From the NCBI GenBank assembly GCA_005503085.1, contig SCOI01000017.1, positions 1 to 64,000 on the forward strand: DNA of 64,000 nucleotides. Direction: 5' to 3'. The notes under the pieces are model-generated. The model ran no database searches and was not told the origin of the DNA. It saw only the letters and a list, made by a program, of their open reading frames with translations. The first letter of the stretch is position 1, and each line of letters starts with the position of its first letter. The position numbers were made by a program, and so were the translations under genes. Positions 38,206 through 47,187 of this stretch are shown here, in pieces. The DNA comes from Burkholderiales bacterium C2. Its GTDB lineage: Bacteria > Pseudomonadota > Gammaproteobacteria > Burkholderiales > Burkholderiaceae_C.

Positions 38206-41022
38206 ATGCCCGCAAGACCCGCCTCCCGCCCCGCGAAGACCCTCAAGCCCTCCCCCGCCGCCGACAAGAACAAACCGCTGATGGAGGACATCCGCTTGCT
38301 GGGTCGCATCCTCGGCGAGGTGATACGGGAACAGGAGGGTCGCGAGGCCTATGAGCTGGTCGAGCGGGTGCGCAAGCTCTCGGTGGCGTTCCGACTGAAG
38401 CGCGACACCCAGGCCGGCAAGAGCTTCGACAAGCTGCTGAAAAGCCTGTCGGGCGACCAGACCGTCAGCGTGATCCGCGCCTTCAGCTATTTCTCGCACC
38501 TGGCCAATATCGCCGAGGTCCGCCACCATGTGCGCCGCCGCGAGATCCACGACCGCGCCGGCAGCCTGGCCGAAGGCTCGCTGGCCTTCGCGCTCGAGCG
38601 CCTGCATCAGGCCGGTGTGCGGCCGAGCGAGATCGCCAAGACCTTGCAGCACGGCTTCATCTCGCCGGTGCTGACCGCCCACCCGACCGAGGTGCAGCGC
38701 AAGAGCATTCTGGATGCCGAGCGCGCGGTGGCCGAGCTGGTCGGCGCCCGCGACGGCCTGCACACCGAGCGCGAGAAGCGCGACAACGAGGTCTTGATAC
38801 GCGCCCGCGTGACCCAGCTCTGGCAGACCCGCATGCTGCGCTACTCCAAGCTGACGGTGGCCGACGAGATCGAGAACGCGCTGTCCTATTACCACTCGAC
38901 CTTTCTGCGCCAGATCCCCAAGCTCTATGCCGAGCTGGAAGAGGCCCTGCCCGGCCACCAGTTCAACAGCTTTCTGCGCATGGGTCACTGGATAGGCGGC
39001 GACCGCGACGGCAACCCCAATGTCACCGCCACCACCTTGCGCCACGCCTTGAAGCGCCAAAGCGAGGTGGCGCTGCGCCACTACCTGACCGAGATCCACG
39101 AGCTCGGCGCCGAGCTGTCGATCTCGGCGATGCTGGCCACCATAAGCCCGCAGATGCAGGCCCTGGCCGAGCGCAGCCCGGACCGCAACGAGCATCGTCT
39201 GGACGAGCCCTACCGCCGCGCGCTGACCGGCATGTATGCGCGCACCGCCGCCACCTTGCACGAGCTGACCGGCACCGAGGCGCTGCGCCATGCGGTCGCG
39301 CCGCAGGACCCCTACCGCTCGCCCGATGAGCTGCTGGCCGATCTGCGCGTGATCGAGCACTCGCTGCGCAGCCACCATGCCGAGGCCCTGATCGCGCCGC
39401 GCCTGCAGCCGCTGATACGCGCGGTCCAGGTCTTCGGCTTCCATCTGGCCACGCTGGACCTGCGCCAGAGCTCGGACCAGCATGAGGCGGTGATCGCCGA
39501 GCTGCTGGCCACCGCCCGCATCGCGCCCGACTACAGTGCACTCGACGAGGCCCAGCGCCGTACGCTGCTGCTGCAGTTGCTCGGCGACGCCCGGCCGCTG
39601 CGCGTGATCGGCGCGGCCTACAGCGACAAGACCGTTGGCGAGCTGGCCATCTTTGAGGCCGCTCGTGAGGCCTTGCAACGCTATGGCCGCGAGTCGCTGC
39701 GCCACTACATCATTTCGCACACCGAGTCGGTCAGCGATCTGCTGGAGGTGCTGCTGCTCTTGAAGGAAGTCGGCCTGGTGCGCGGCACGCTGGATGGCGA
39801 AGCGGTCAGCGACCTGATCGTCTCGCCGCTGTTCGAGACCATCGGCGATCTGCGCGAGGCGCCCGGCATCATGGCCGAGTTCTACGCGCTGCCAGGCATC
39901 GCCGCGCTGATTCAGCGCAGTGGCGCCGAGCAGGACATCATGCTGGGCTACTCCGACTCCAACAAGGACGGCGGCATGTTCACCAGCTCCTGGGAGCTGT
40001 ACCGCGCCGAGATCGCGCTGGTCGAGCTGTTCGACGAGCTGCGCAAGAAGAACCCGCTGACCCTGCGCCTGTTCCACGGCCGCGGCGGCACCGTCGGCCG
40101 CGGCGGCGGCCCCAGCTACCAGGCCATCCTGGCCCAGCCCCCGGGCACGGTCAACGGCCAGATCCGGCTGACCGAGCAGGGCGAGGTGATCGCCTCCAAG
40201 TACGCCAACCCCGAGATCGGCCGGCGCAATCTGGAGACCCTGGTCGCCGCCACGTTGGAAGCCACGCTGCTGCACCCGACCAAGAGCGCGCCCAAGAGCT
40301 TTCTGGACGCCGCCCAGGCCCTGTCCGATGCCAGCTTCAAGGCCTATCGCGGCCTGGTCTACGAGACGCCGGGCTTTGCCGAGTATTTCTTCGCGGCCAC
40401 GCCGATCCGCGAGATCGCCGAGCTGAACATCGGCTCGCGCCCGGCCTCGCGCAAGGCCACCCGCGCGATCGAAGACCTGCGCGCCATCCCCTGGGGCTTC
40501 AGCTGGGGCCAGTCGCGCGTCGCGCTGCCGGGCTGGTGCGGCTTCGGCTCCGGTGTACTGGCCTTCCTCGGCGATGGGGAAGCGCGCACGCAAAACCTGA
40601 CCCTGCTGCGCCGCATGGTCAAGCAGTGGCCCTTCTTCCGCACCCTCTTGTCCAATCTGGACATGGTGCTGGCCAAGACCGATCTGGACATCGCCGCGCG
40701 CTATCTGGAGCTGGTCGAGGACCGGCGCCTGGGCAAGAAGATCTTCGCGGCCATCCAGGCCGAGTTCGCCCGCACCCAGGAGGCCCTGACCCTGATCACC
40801 GGCGAGAAGCAGCGCCTGGCCGCCAATCCCGCGCTGGCCCGCTCGATCGAGCACCGCTTCCCCTATATCGACCCGCTGAACCATCTGCAGGTCGAGCTGA
40901 TGCGGCGCTACCGCGCGGTCGCGCCCGACAAGCGCGCCGAGGACCCGTCGATGGAGCGGGTGCAGCGCGGCATCCATCTGTCGATCAACGGCATTGCGGC
41001 GGGGCTGCGCAACACCGGTTGA
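38206..41022 (+). CDS. ppc: Phosphoenolpyruvate carboxylase
   Basis: A 938-residue enzyme carboxylating PEP to oxaloacetate, replenishing the TCA cycle. Active-site motifs are all present: [12 protein letters not shown] with His159, [10 protein letters not shown], the [16 protein letters not shown] region, [28 protein letters not shown] and the C-terminal [13 protein letters not shown] ending in Gly, as in allosteric bacterial PEPC. Length is usual for the family. Host GC and codon use. Confidence 0.98.
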   Translation: MPARPASRPAKTLKPSPAADKNKPLMEDIRLLGRILGEVIREQEGREAYELVERVRKLSVAFRLKRDTQAGKSFDKLLKSLSGDQTVSVIRAFSYFSHLANIAEVRHHVRRREIHDRAGSLAEGSLAFALERLHQAGVRPSEIAKTLQHGFISPVLTAHPTEVQRKSILDAERAVAELVGARDGLHTEREKRDNEVLIRARVTQLWQTRMLRYSKLTVADEIENALSYYHSTFLRQIPKLYAELEEALPGHQFNSFLRMGHWIGGDRDGNPNVTATTLRHALKRQSEVALRHYLTEIHELGAELSISAMLATISPQMQALAERSPDRNEHRLDEPYRRALTGMYARTAATLHELTGTEALRHAVAPQDPYRSPDELLADLRVIEHSLRSHHAEALIAPRLQPLIRAVQVFGFHLATLDLRQSSDQHEAVIAELLATARIAPDYSALDEAQRRTLLLQLLGDARPLRVIGAAYSDKTVGELAIFEAAREALQRYGRESLRHYIISHTESVSDLLEVLLLLKEVGLVRGTLDGEAVSDLIVSPLFETIGDLREAPGIMAEFYALPGIAALIQRSGAEQDIMLGYSDSNKDGGMFTSSWELYRAEIALVELFDELRKKNPLTLRLFHGRGGTVGRGGGPSYQAILAQPPGTVNGQIRLTEQGEVIASKYANPEIGRRNLETLVAATLEATLLHPTKSAPKSFLDAAQALSDASFKAYRGLVYETPGFAEYFFAATPIREIAELNIGSRPASRKATRAIEDLRAIPWGFSWGQSRVALPGWCGFGSGVLAFLGDGEARTQNLTLLRRMVKQWPFFRTLLSNLDMVLAKTDLDIAARYLELVEDRRLGKKIFAAIQAEFARTQEALTLITGEKQRLAANPALARSIEHRFPYIDPLNHLQVELMRRYRAVAPDKRAEDPSMERVQRGIHLSINGIAAGLRNTG

Positions 41023-41065
41023 GGCCTCGTATAGTGGGTCGATCGAGAGACTTGGGGAGTTCGCG

Positions 41066-41863
41066 TTGACGCGCCATCTGTTGATCATCGACCCGCAGAA
41101 CGATTTCTGCGACATCCATGGCGCCAGCCTGCCGGTGGCCGGCGCCGATGCCGATCTGCACCGGGTCGCCGCGCTGATACGCGCCGAGTCAGCCGGCCTG
41201 GACGCCATCACCGTCACGCTGGACACGCATCGCCGGCTCGACATCGCCCATCCCGGCTTCTGGTTCAAGGCCGATGGCGCGGCGGTGCCGCCCTTCACCC
41301 AGATCACCGCGGCCCAGCTGCGCGCCGGCGAATTCAGGCCGCGCGATGCCTCGGCCCTGCCCCGCGCCCAGGCTTATCTGGACGCGCTGGAGGCGCGCGG
41401 CCGCTACACCTTGATGGTCTGGCCCGTGCATTGCGAGCTGGGCAGCTGGGGCCACAACATCCATGCCGAAGTCCAGGCCGCCGTCGTGGCTTGGCAGCTG
41501 CAGCGCCAGCGCCATGTCCAGTTCGTGCTCAAAGGCATGAACCCCTGGACCGAGCACTACAGCGCGCTGCAGGCCGAGGTGCCCGACCCGACCGATCCCG
41601 GCACCCAGCTCAACCAGAGCCTGGTCGAGCGCCTGGATGCCTGCGATGAGCTGTGGATCGCCGGCGAGGCCAGCAGCCACTGCGTCAAGGCCACGGTGGA
41701 GGATCTGGTGGCTCATCTGCCCAGCGCCAATGTGGGCAAGCTGGTGCTGATCGAGGACGGCATGAGCCCGGTGGGCGGCTTCGAGGCCCAGGCGGCCGAG
41801 TTCCTCACGCGGATGCGCGCGCAAGGCCTGCGCATCGCCCGCAGCAGCGAGCTGAGCACATGA
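41066..41863 (+). CDS. Nicotinamidase-like cysteine hydrolase
   Basis: A 265-residue isochorismatase-fold hydrolase. Asp in LLIIDPQNDFCD, metal-site-like DTHRRLDIAHPGFW (Asp and His pattern of nicotinamidases), Lys in VLKGMNPWTEHYSA and the nucleophile Cys in GEASSHCVKATVEDL are in place. TTG start with GGGGAG 6 nt before it. It overlaps the following pncB by 4 nt, so it most likely makes nicotinate from nicotinamide for that enzyme (NAD salvage). Longer than typical PncA, so substrate should be regarded as probable. Confidence 0.8.
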   Translation: MTRHLLIIDPQNDFCDIHGASLPVAGADADLHRVAALIRAESAGLDAITVTLDTHRRLDIAHPGFWFKADGAAVPPFTQITAAQLRAGEFRPRDASALPRAQAYLDALEARGRYTLMVWPVHCELGSWGHNIHAEVQAAVVAWQLQRQRHVQFVLKGMNPWTEHYSALQAEVPDPTDPGTQLNQSLVERLDACDELWIAGEASSHCVKATVEDLVAHLPSANVGKLVLIEDGMSPVGGFEAQAAEFLTRMRAQGLRIARSSELST

Positions 41864-42567
41864 GCGGCGAGCGCAGACCCGTCATCTCCAGCCTGCTGGA
41901 GACCGACCTCTACAAGTTCACGATGTGGCAGGCCATGCTGCATAGGCACCCGCAGACCCAGGCCGAGTACAGCTTTGTCTGCCGCAACGCGCCGGCCTAC
42001 CCGCTGGCCGAGCTGCTGGACGATGTCAATCGCGAGCTCGATCATCTGTGCGCGCTGAGCTTCGCGGCCCACGAGCTGGCCTATCTGGGCGGGCTGCGCT
42101 TCATCAAGTCCGACTTCGTCGACTTCCTGCGCATCTTCCGCTTCCAGCGCGACTTCATCCGCGCCCGCGCCGACGGCCCGCATCTGGAAATCATCGCGCG
42201 CGGCCCGCAGGTCCATGTGATGGGTTTCGAGATCTATGTGCTGGCCATCGTCAACGAGCTCTACTTCCGCCGCTTCGACCACGCCGAGGCGCTGCGGACC
42301 GGCCGCGAGCGGCTGCAGGCCAAGCTGGCCCAGCTGCGCGACTTTGCCGCCGAGCCGGCGCGCGGCCACCCTTTCGAGTTCTTCGACTTCGGCCTGCGCC
42401 GGCGCTTCTCGGGCGACTGGCATCGCGAGGTGATCGCGACGCTGGCCGCCGAGCTGCCGCAGTATTTCAAGGGCACCTCGAACGTGCTGCTGGCCCGCGA
42501 CCTGGGCCTGGTGCCGATCGGCACGATGGCGCACGACACCCGCGAATTAATAGGCATGGACACATAA
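41860..42567 (+). pseudogene. pncB: Nicotinate phosphoribosyltransferase, resident copy, truncated by island insertion
   Basis: Codes the N-terminal 226 residues of NAPRTase: ISSLLETDLYKFTMWQAM, QVHVMGFEIYVLAIVNEL, FFDFGLRRRFSGDWH, QYFKGTSNVLLARD, PIGTMAH. After the His of the conserved AHE motif homology stops and a foreign tail (DTRELIGMDT) runs to a stop at 42567; normal length is about 400. High host-like GC. The truncated protein lacks the phosphoribosyl-binding half and should be inactive. The ATG overlaps the nicotinamidase-like gene. Confidence 0.92.
42529..42536. other. Candidate insertion core of the island in pncB
   Basis: GCGCACGA, coding Ala-His-Glu of NAPRTase, is the last sequence shared by the resident truncated gene and the island copy (43650-43657). 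Homology ends at the next base. It would be the crossover sequence if a site-specific recombinase made the insertion. Confidence 0.45.
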
Positions 42568-42971
42568 CCGCGAATAGTTGATACCATGGACATGAACTGA
42601 CCATGTATGGAGACATGCGGTGCTGAAGCAGAGGGCTGTTCCAGATTTTGATCGGGTGCTTTGCACACTGGTGGGGCAAGCTCCCGGTGGGCAGCACGGC
42701 TGTCCACCGAGAGCGCGTCAGTCTCGGGGAGCCGGTGGTCAACTGGCTGAAACCGCCGCTCGCGGCGGCCGTCCACAGGCCGAGAAACGAGTGCCTGTGC
42801 CCCTTGGGGCGCGCGAAGCGCGGGCGGGCCAGTTGTCCACGGGCGGGCGCGCGAAAGCACGACCGCTGATGAAGACCATCAGCGTCATGGATGGCACGGT
42901 CAGGGCACGCGTGGTCCAGTTTGGGGAAGCGCGGATCGAACTCCCGGATGCCCTCGCCGAGGAGGCAACCC
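42568..42971. other. Island left-end region without a firm gene
   Basis: 404 nt between the truncated and complete pncB. CATGGACA occurs at 42555 and 42585, exactly 30 nt apart, and related CATG-containing words follow at 42602 and 42614; these may be recombinase-binding subterminal repeats. Further on, a rightward frame ending at 42982 (last 37 codons from an ATG at 42869, MKTISVMDGTVRARVVQFGE) overlaps the pncB start and may be the tail of a gene from the donor genome. Confidence 0.5.
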
Positions 42972-44189
42972 ATGCCGGATGACCGCCCCATCATTTCGAG
43001 TCTCCTTGAGACCGACCTGTACAAGTTCACGATGTGGCAGGCGCTCTTCAACAGCGCCTACAACGACAACGATGCCGAGTACCGCTTTGTGTGTCGTCGA
43101 CCGCCCGCCATGCCGCTCGCGGCGCTCAAGGCGGCCGTCCAGCACCAAGTCGATCACTTGTGCTCTCTGACCTTCCGCGCGGAAGAACTCGACTATCTGC
43201 GCTCGCTGCGCTACATGAAGAGCAGCTTCGTCGACTTCCTTTCCATTTTCCGCTTGCAACGTCGCTTCATCAGCATTGAATCGAATGGCGAAGCGCTGGA
43301 GATCGTGGCGCGTGGGCCTCAGGTTCACGTGATGTTCTTTGAGATCTTCGTGCTGGCAATTGTTGGCGAACTGCATGCCCGGAGCTGGCCGCAAGACGCA
43401 GCGTTGGCGGAGGGCCGTCGTCGCCTTGCCAACAAGATTCAACGGCTGCAGGCGTTTCAAGCTGAAGCGGAGGCCGAGCAAGAGGGATTTCCGTTCGCAT
43501 TCTTCGACTTCGGGCTGCGTCGGCGCTTCAGCGGTGCCTGGCACGATGAGGTGGTCACCACGCTGAAAACCCAGTTGCCCCAGTTTTTCAAGGGCACCAG
43601 CAACGTTCACCTGGCCATGAAGCATGGGCTCACAGCGATGGGGACCGTCGCGCACGAGTACATGCAAACCTTTCAGGCCGTGCATGACGTGCCGCTGCGG
43701 AACTCGCAAAGAGCGGCGCTTGAAGCATGGGTGCAAACCTATCGTGGTGATCTCGGCATTGCGCTGACCGACGTGGTGGGCATGGATGCCTTCCTGCGCG
43801 ACTTTGATCTCTATTTCGCGAAGCTGTTTGACGGTTTAAGGCACGACTCGGGCGATCCGGTCGAATGGGGTGAGAAGGCACTCGCGCACTATGCGAGGCT
43901 TCGCATTGACGGACGGACAAAACGGCTCGTGTTTTCGGACGGCCTGGACATTGAGAAGTCGATTGCGCTGTGGCGCCAGTTTGCTCGACGCGCGCAGACC
44001 GGTTTCGGCATCGGCACCAACCTCACCCACGATTTCGGACCGCAGTTCCCGGCGCTTGAGATCGTGATGAAGCTGGTGCGCTGCAACGGACGGCCCGTCG
44101 CGAAGCTTTCAGATTCGCCAGGCAAGACAATTTGCGACGACGAGACGTTTCTCGCTTACCTCCGCAGTGTGTTCGACGTACATAGCTGA
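42972..44189 (+). CDS. pncB: Nicotinate phosphoribosyltransferase, complete island-borne copy
   Basis: A 405-residue enzyme joining nicotinate and PRPP to nicotinate mononucleotide. Complete with ISSLLETDLYKFTMWQALFN, QVHVMFFEIFVLAIVGEL, FFDFGLRRRFSG, FFKGTSNVHLAM, MGTVAHEYMQTF, DVVGMDAFLRDFDLYFAKLF, GLRHDSGDPVEWGEKAL, FSDGLDIEKSIALW, GFGIGTNLTHDFG and KLSDSPGKTICDDE. GAGGAGG 6 nt before the ATG. About 60% identity by eye to the truncated resident copy over the shared half and of lower GC, so it came from another lineage. It restores the function lost on insertion and is followed by the recombinase gene after 12 nt. Confidence 0.96.
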   Translation: MPDDRPIISSLLETDLYKFTMWQALFNSAYNDNDAEYRFVCRRPPAMPLAALKAAVQHQVDHLCSLTFRAEELDYLRSLRYMKSSFVDFLSIFRLQRRFISIESNGEALEIVARGPQVHVMFFEIFVLAIVGELHARSWPQDAALAEGRRRLANKIQRLQAFQAEAEAEQEGFPFAFFDFGLRRRFSGAWHDEVVTTLKTQLPQFFKGTSNVHLAMKHGLTAMGTVAHEYMQTFQAVHDVPLRNSQRAALEAWVQTYRGDLGIALTDVVGMDAFLRDFDLYFAKLFDGLRHDSGDPVEWGEKALAHYARLRIDGRTKRLVFSDGLDIEKSIALWRQFARRAQTGFGIGTNLTHDFGPQFPALEIVMKLVRCNGRPVAKLSDSPGKTICDDETFLAYLRSVFDVHS

Positions 44190-44201
44190 GTTGAGGGCCT
44201 C

Positions 44202-45464
44202 TTGGCGAATATCGAATTCATCGAATACACGCCGATGCGTGAGGTCGTGGAAGACGGCGAGATTCGCTGGGTCCCAGACAAACTCGGTCGGAAGATCCAC
44301 AAGCTCCCCCAGATATTCTGGGACAACGGCGAACCTTGGTCGGAAGCCAATCATTGGGCGCTTACCAAGGCATTGAGCACGGTCGGCGGAGACATCGGCA
44401 CCGTCCGAACCGTGATGAAGCACCTTGCCGCGTACGCCTCCTGGCTGTACCCAGACCACGATTGGCGGCATTTCCCCATGCGCAAGCAGGATCGTCCCAT
44501 CGTGCAGTTCCGAGGGGAACTCATTGCGCAGCGGACAAAAGGAACTTTGGCGCCGTCCACCGCGAGTGCCCGCATGGCAGCGGTCATCCAGTTTTACCGG
44601 CACGCCCAGGTCTATGGATTCGTGGACAGGAACTCGCCGATGTGGACAGACCGCGGAGTGGTGGTTCGGTACTTCGACACGGCCGGCTTCGAGCGAAGCT
44701 TGTCGCGCCTATCGTCAGACCTTTCCATTCCCAACAAGAGCAGTGACGGGTTCCGTCTTGAGGATGGCCTGACGCCTCTCCGGAACGAGGACGCCGCGCG
44801 CCTGTTGGAGTTCACCAAGGACCACGGCCCCAAGGAACTGCACCTCATGCTTGCTCTCGGTGTTCTCTCGGGACCACGCATCGGCACCATCACGACCCTC
44901 AAAGTGAGAGACATTGAGAACGCTTACCCCGACATCCAGGCGCCCGACACCTACCTGCTGCGCGTCGGCCCGGGGACAGGCGTGAAAACCAAGGGCGACG
45001 TGTCCGGGAACTTGATGGTGCCGAAGTTCCTCATCGATGCACTCAAGGCCTATGCCTCATCGGTGCATAGGCTGACCCGGCAAGCACGGGCGAGCGAATC
45101 GAATCGCGAGAGGCTGTTTCTGACCACCAGGGGTAGCCCCTATGAACAGGGCACGCTTAGACGCCTGATGACCGACCTTCGACGCGACGCCGTGGATGCC
45201 GGACTGCAGTTCATGCAGCGATTCAAGTTCCATCAGACCCGCGCGACCTTCGGCACATGGCTGATGGGCATGGCGCTGCGGGTCACGAACACGAAGGCGG
45301 CCGTGGCATTCGTCAGGGACGCGATGCTGCACAAGAACGAGAGGACCACCTTTCTCTATGTCCGCTTCCACGAAGACGGGCATGTGAAGGTGGAGATGGC
45401 AAACCAGTACACCAATGTCTTCTCAGGTGCCGTGAACCGCGACTGGAAGCAGTACGGTGCGTAG
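44202..45464 (+). CDS. Tyrosine recombinase, first of trio
   Basis: A 420-residue recombinase with TTG start. Core-binding domain about 50-190; catalytic domain with Arg226 (SGPRIGTIT), Lys262/Lys264 (GVKTKGD), His344-Arg347 (FKFHQTRATF), His377 (AMLHKNERTT) and Tyr386 (FLYVRFHE), so all residues of an active enzyme. Resembles TnpA of Tn554-like elements and the first recombinase of trio islands. Overlaps the second gene by 8 nt. Likely makes the strand exchange with the third protein. Confidence 0.9.
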   Translation: MANIEFIEYTPMREVVEDGEIRWVPDKLGRKIHKLPQIFWDNGEPWSEANHWALTKALSTVGGDIGTVRTVMKHLAAYASWLYPDHDWRHFPMRKQDRPIVQFRGELIAQRTKGTLAPSTASARMAAVIQFYRHAQVYGFVDRNSPMWTDRGVVVRYFDTAGFERSLSRLSSDLSIPNKSSDGFRLEDGLTPLRNEDAARLLEFTKDHGPKELHLMLALGVLSGPRIGTITTLKVRDIENAYPDIQAPDTYLLRVGPGTGVKTKGDVSGNLMVPKFLIDALKAYASSVHRLTRQARASESNRERLFLTTRGSPYEQGTLRRLMTDLRRDAVDAGLQFMQRFKFHQTRATFGTWLMGMALRVTNTKAAVAFVRDAMLHKNERTTFLYVRFHEDGHVKVEMANQYTNVFSGAVNRDWKQYGA

Positions 45465-47187
45465 CGAAGTGCCGCACCCGCCCCTGACGTTTCCCACCAT
45501 TGCCGTTGGCAAGGATGAGACGCCACCCGACCTCGCCCGCTTGCTCTATGAGGGCGGAGCTTCCGTGCCCGTCGATCAAGCGGACCAGAAGATTCGCCAA
45601 GGTACGTTGGGCGAAATTCTTTCAGAGCGCGTCGAACTGGTCCGCCGAGCGCACAGCTTCATCGAAGGCATGCTGACTGGTGGCGGCAGCCAAGTCACGG
45701 CTCGCCAGCAAATCAAGAGTCTCGTCCACTTCTTTGCCCAGTCGGAGAAGCAGAACTTGGCCCTGAGCCTCCCTGAGGTGCAAGCAAGCTATCTCAACTG
45801 GTCTGAACACTTATTGCATCGCGTCAAGGTAGTCAAGAATCTGAAGCAGATCTCTGCCTACAACTACGCGCGACTCACAGGCCAGATCCTGGACGGGGCA
45901 CTTGACCGGCGCACACCCCTCATTGAACTCACGAGGCTCAAGCGACCCACCGATCGAAAGACACCCCAGGGTGCCAAGGCGGACAAGCAGGTCCTCCATG
46001 AGACCTTTTCCTTCGGCCGCCTGCTTCAGGACATCTGCGATGGCCTCTCGCTGAAGTCAATCTGGGGACCGCGGCCCGTCAGCATCTCGCTGCACGCTGG
46101 TGGGGAAATCGAGGTCTGCAAAACCGGCGGCAATTCAACCCGCCCCGAGGAAGAACGCCAGCCCTCCAACGTCCGGGTCTCTGCCGCAGCTGCCCTCGCC
46201 TATCAAAATGACCGATCGCTTGACCATGCTGAACGTAGGAACCTGGTCAACCTGCGCATCCAGGCCGAGTTGCTCATGTTCATCGGCCAGACGGGGATGA
46301 ACTTGGCGCAGGCTCAGGAACTCCCGTTGCACAGGTTCAACTATTCAAGCGACATCGACGGCTACAAGGTCAGAGAGTACAAGCCGCGGCGCCAGGGCGA
46401 GGTCCTGTTCGAAATCTACAGCGAATACCGCAGTCACTTCGAGCGATACCTGGAATGGCGAAAGACGCTCTTCCCAGAGTCAGAGCAGCGCTTGTTCCCG
46501 TTGATCAGACGCGACGGCGTTCGCAAGAGCCGTCGACCTGCCTTTGCCTCGGTCCAGGCTGCGTGCAAGAAAGCGGGGGTTACCTGGGTTCCTCCGAGCA
46601 CACTGCGTGGGACGCGGGTGAACTGGCTCCTTCGGCGAAGCGGGGACCCGGACATGACGGCCGACATGGCTCAGCATTTCAAGCAGACGCTGATTCGGGT
46701 CTATGAGAAGCCCTCGCTGCAAGTCGCGGTGAGCGAGATCACCCGTTTCCATCTGCGCCACGATCCTGTACTCGCTGGTCAGGACTCGATGCTCTCCGTT
46801 GCGCCCGGCGAATGTGACGGCATTCCGGTGGCATCTCCTGCGAAGCCAGCATCTGCCCCGAAGCCCGATTGCAGGCAGCCGTCTGGATGCCTCTGGTGCG
46901 AACATCACAGGGACATCGATTCACTCGACTATGTTTGGTCGCTGGCCTGCTTTCGGCATCTGAAAGTTCTTGAGTTGAGCGGGCACCGCCCGCCGACCCG
47001 CGAGCGCGATGCGACACACCCTGCCGACGATGCAATAGCAAGGATGAGCGAGAAGCTGGCCTGGTTTCGCGATTCGAACGCCACGCGCCGCGAATGGGTC
47101 GAAGAAGCGCTCACGCGTGTTGAAGAGGGCGACTACCACGAGCAGTGGTCTTACCTGATCGAGGCCGTGGAGGGCTCAGTCGCATGA
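45457..47187 (+). CDS. Tyrosine-recombinase-like protein, second of trio, with substituted catalytic residues
   Basis: A 576-residue protein, GTG start. Recombinase fold is recognisable, but the first Arg position reads TGMNLAQAQ (no Arg), the HxxR motif is Arg384-GT-Arg387 (LRGTRVNWL), while His407 and Tyr416 (AQHFKQTLIRVYEKP) remain. The C-terminus adds a Cys/His cluster (CRQPSGCLWCEHH ... ACFRHLK) that may bind zinc. It probably has an architectural or regulatory role in the recombination complex. Coupled to both neighbours by overlaps. Confidence 0.8.
   Translation: MRSEVPHPPLTFPTIAVGKDETPPDLARLLYEGGASVPVDQADQKIRQGTLGEILSERVELVRRAHSFIEGMLTGGGSQVTARQQIKSLVHFFAQSEKQNLALSLPEVQASYLNWSEHLLHRVKVVKNLKQISAYNYARLTGQILDGALDRRTPLIELTRLKRPTDRKTPQGAKADKQVLHETFSFGRLLQDICDGLSLKSIWGPRPVSISLHAGGEIEVCKTGGNSTRPEEERQPSNVRVSAAAALAYQNDRSLDHAERRNLVNLRIQAELLMFIGQTGMNLAQAQELPLHRFNYSSDIDGYKVREYKPRRQGEVLFEIYSEYRSHFERYLEWRKTLFPESEQRLFPLIRRDGVRKSRRPAFASVQAACKKAGVTWVPPSTLRGTRVNWLLRRSGDPDMTADMAQHFKQTLIRVYEKPSLQVAVSEITRFHLRHDPVLAGQDSMLSVAPGECDGIPVASPAKPASAPKPDCRQPSGCLWCEHHRDIDSLDYVWSLACFRHLKVLELSGHRPPTRERDATHPADDAIARMSEKLAWFRDSNATRREWVEEALTRVEEGDYHEQWSYLIEAVEGSVA

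Noticed and set aside
38101-41307. 1068-codon leftward open frame opposite ppc
   Set aside because: It is the antisense reading of a gene with all PEP carboxylase motifs; high GC keeps the frame open. Composition (His/Gln/Gly/Leu-rich) is not that of a protein.
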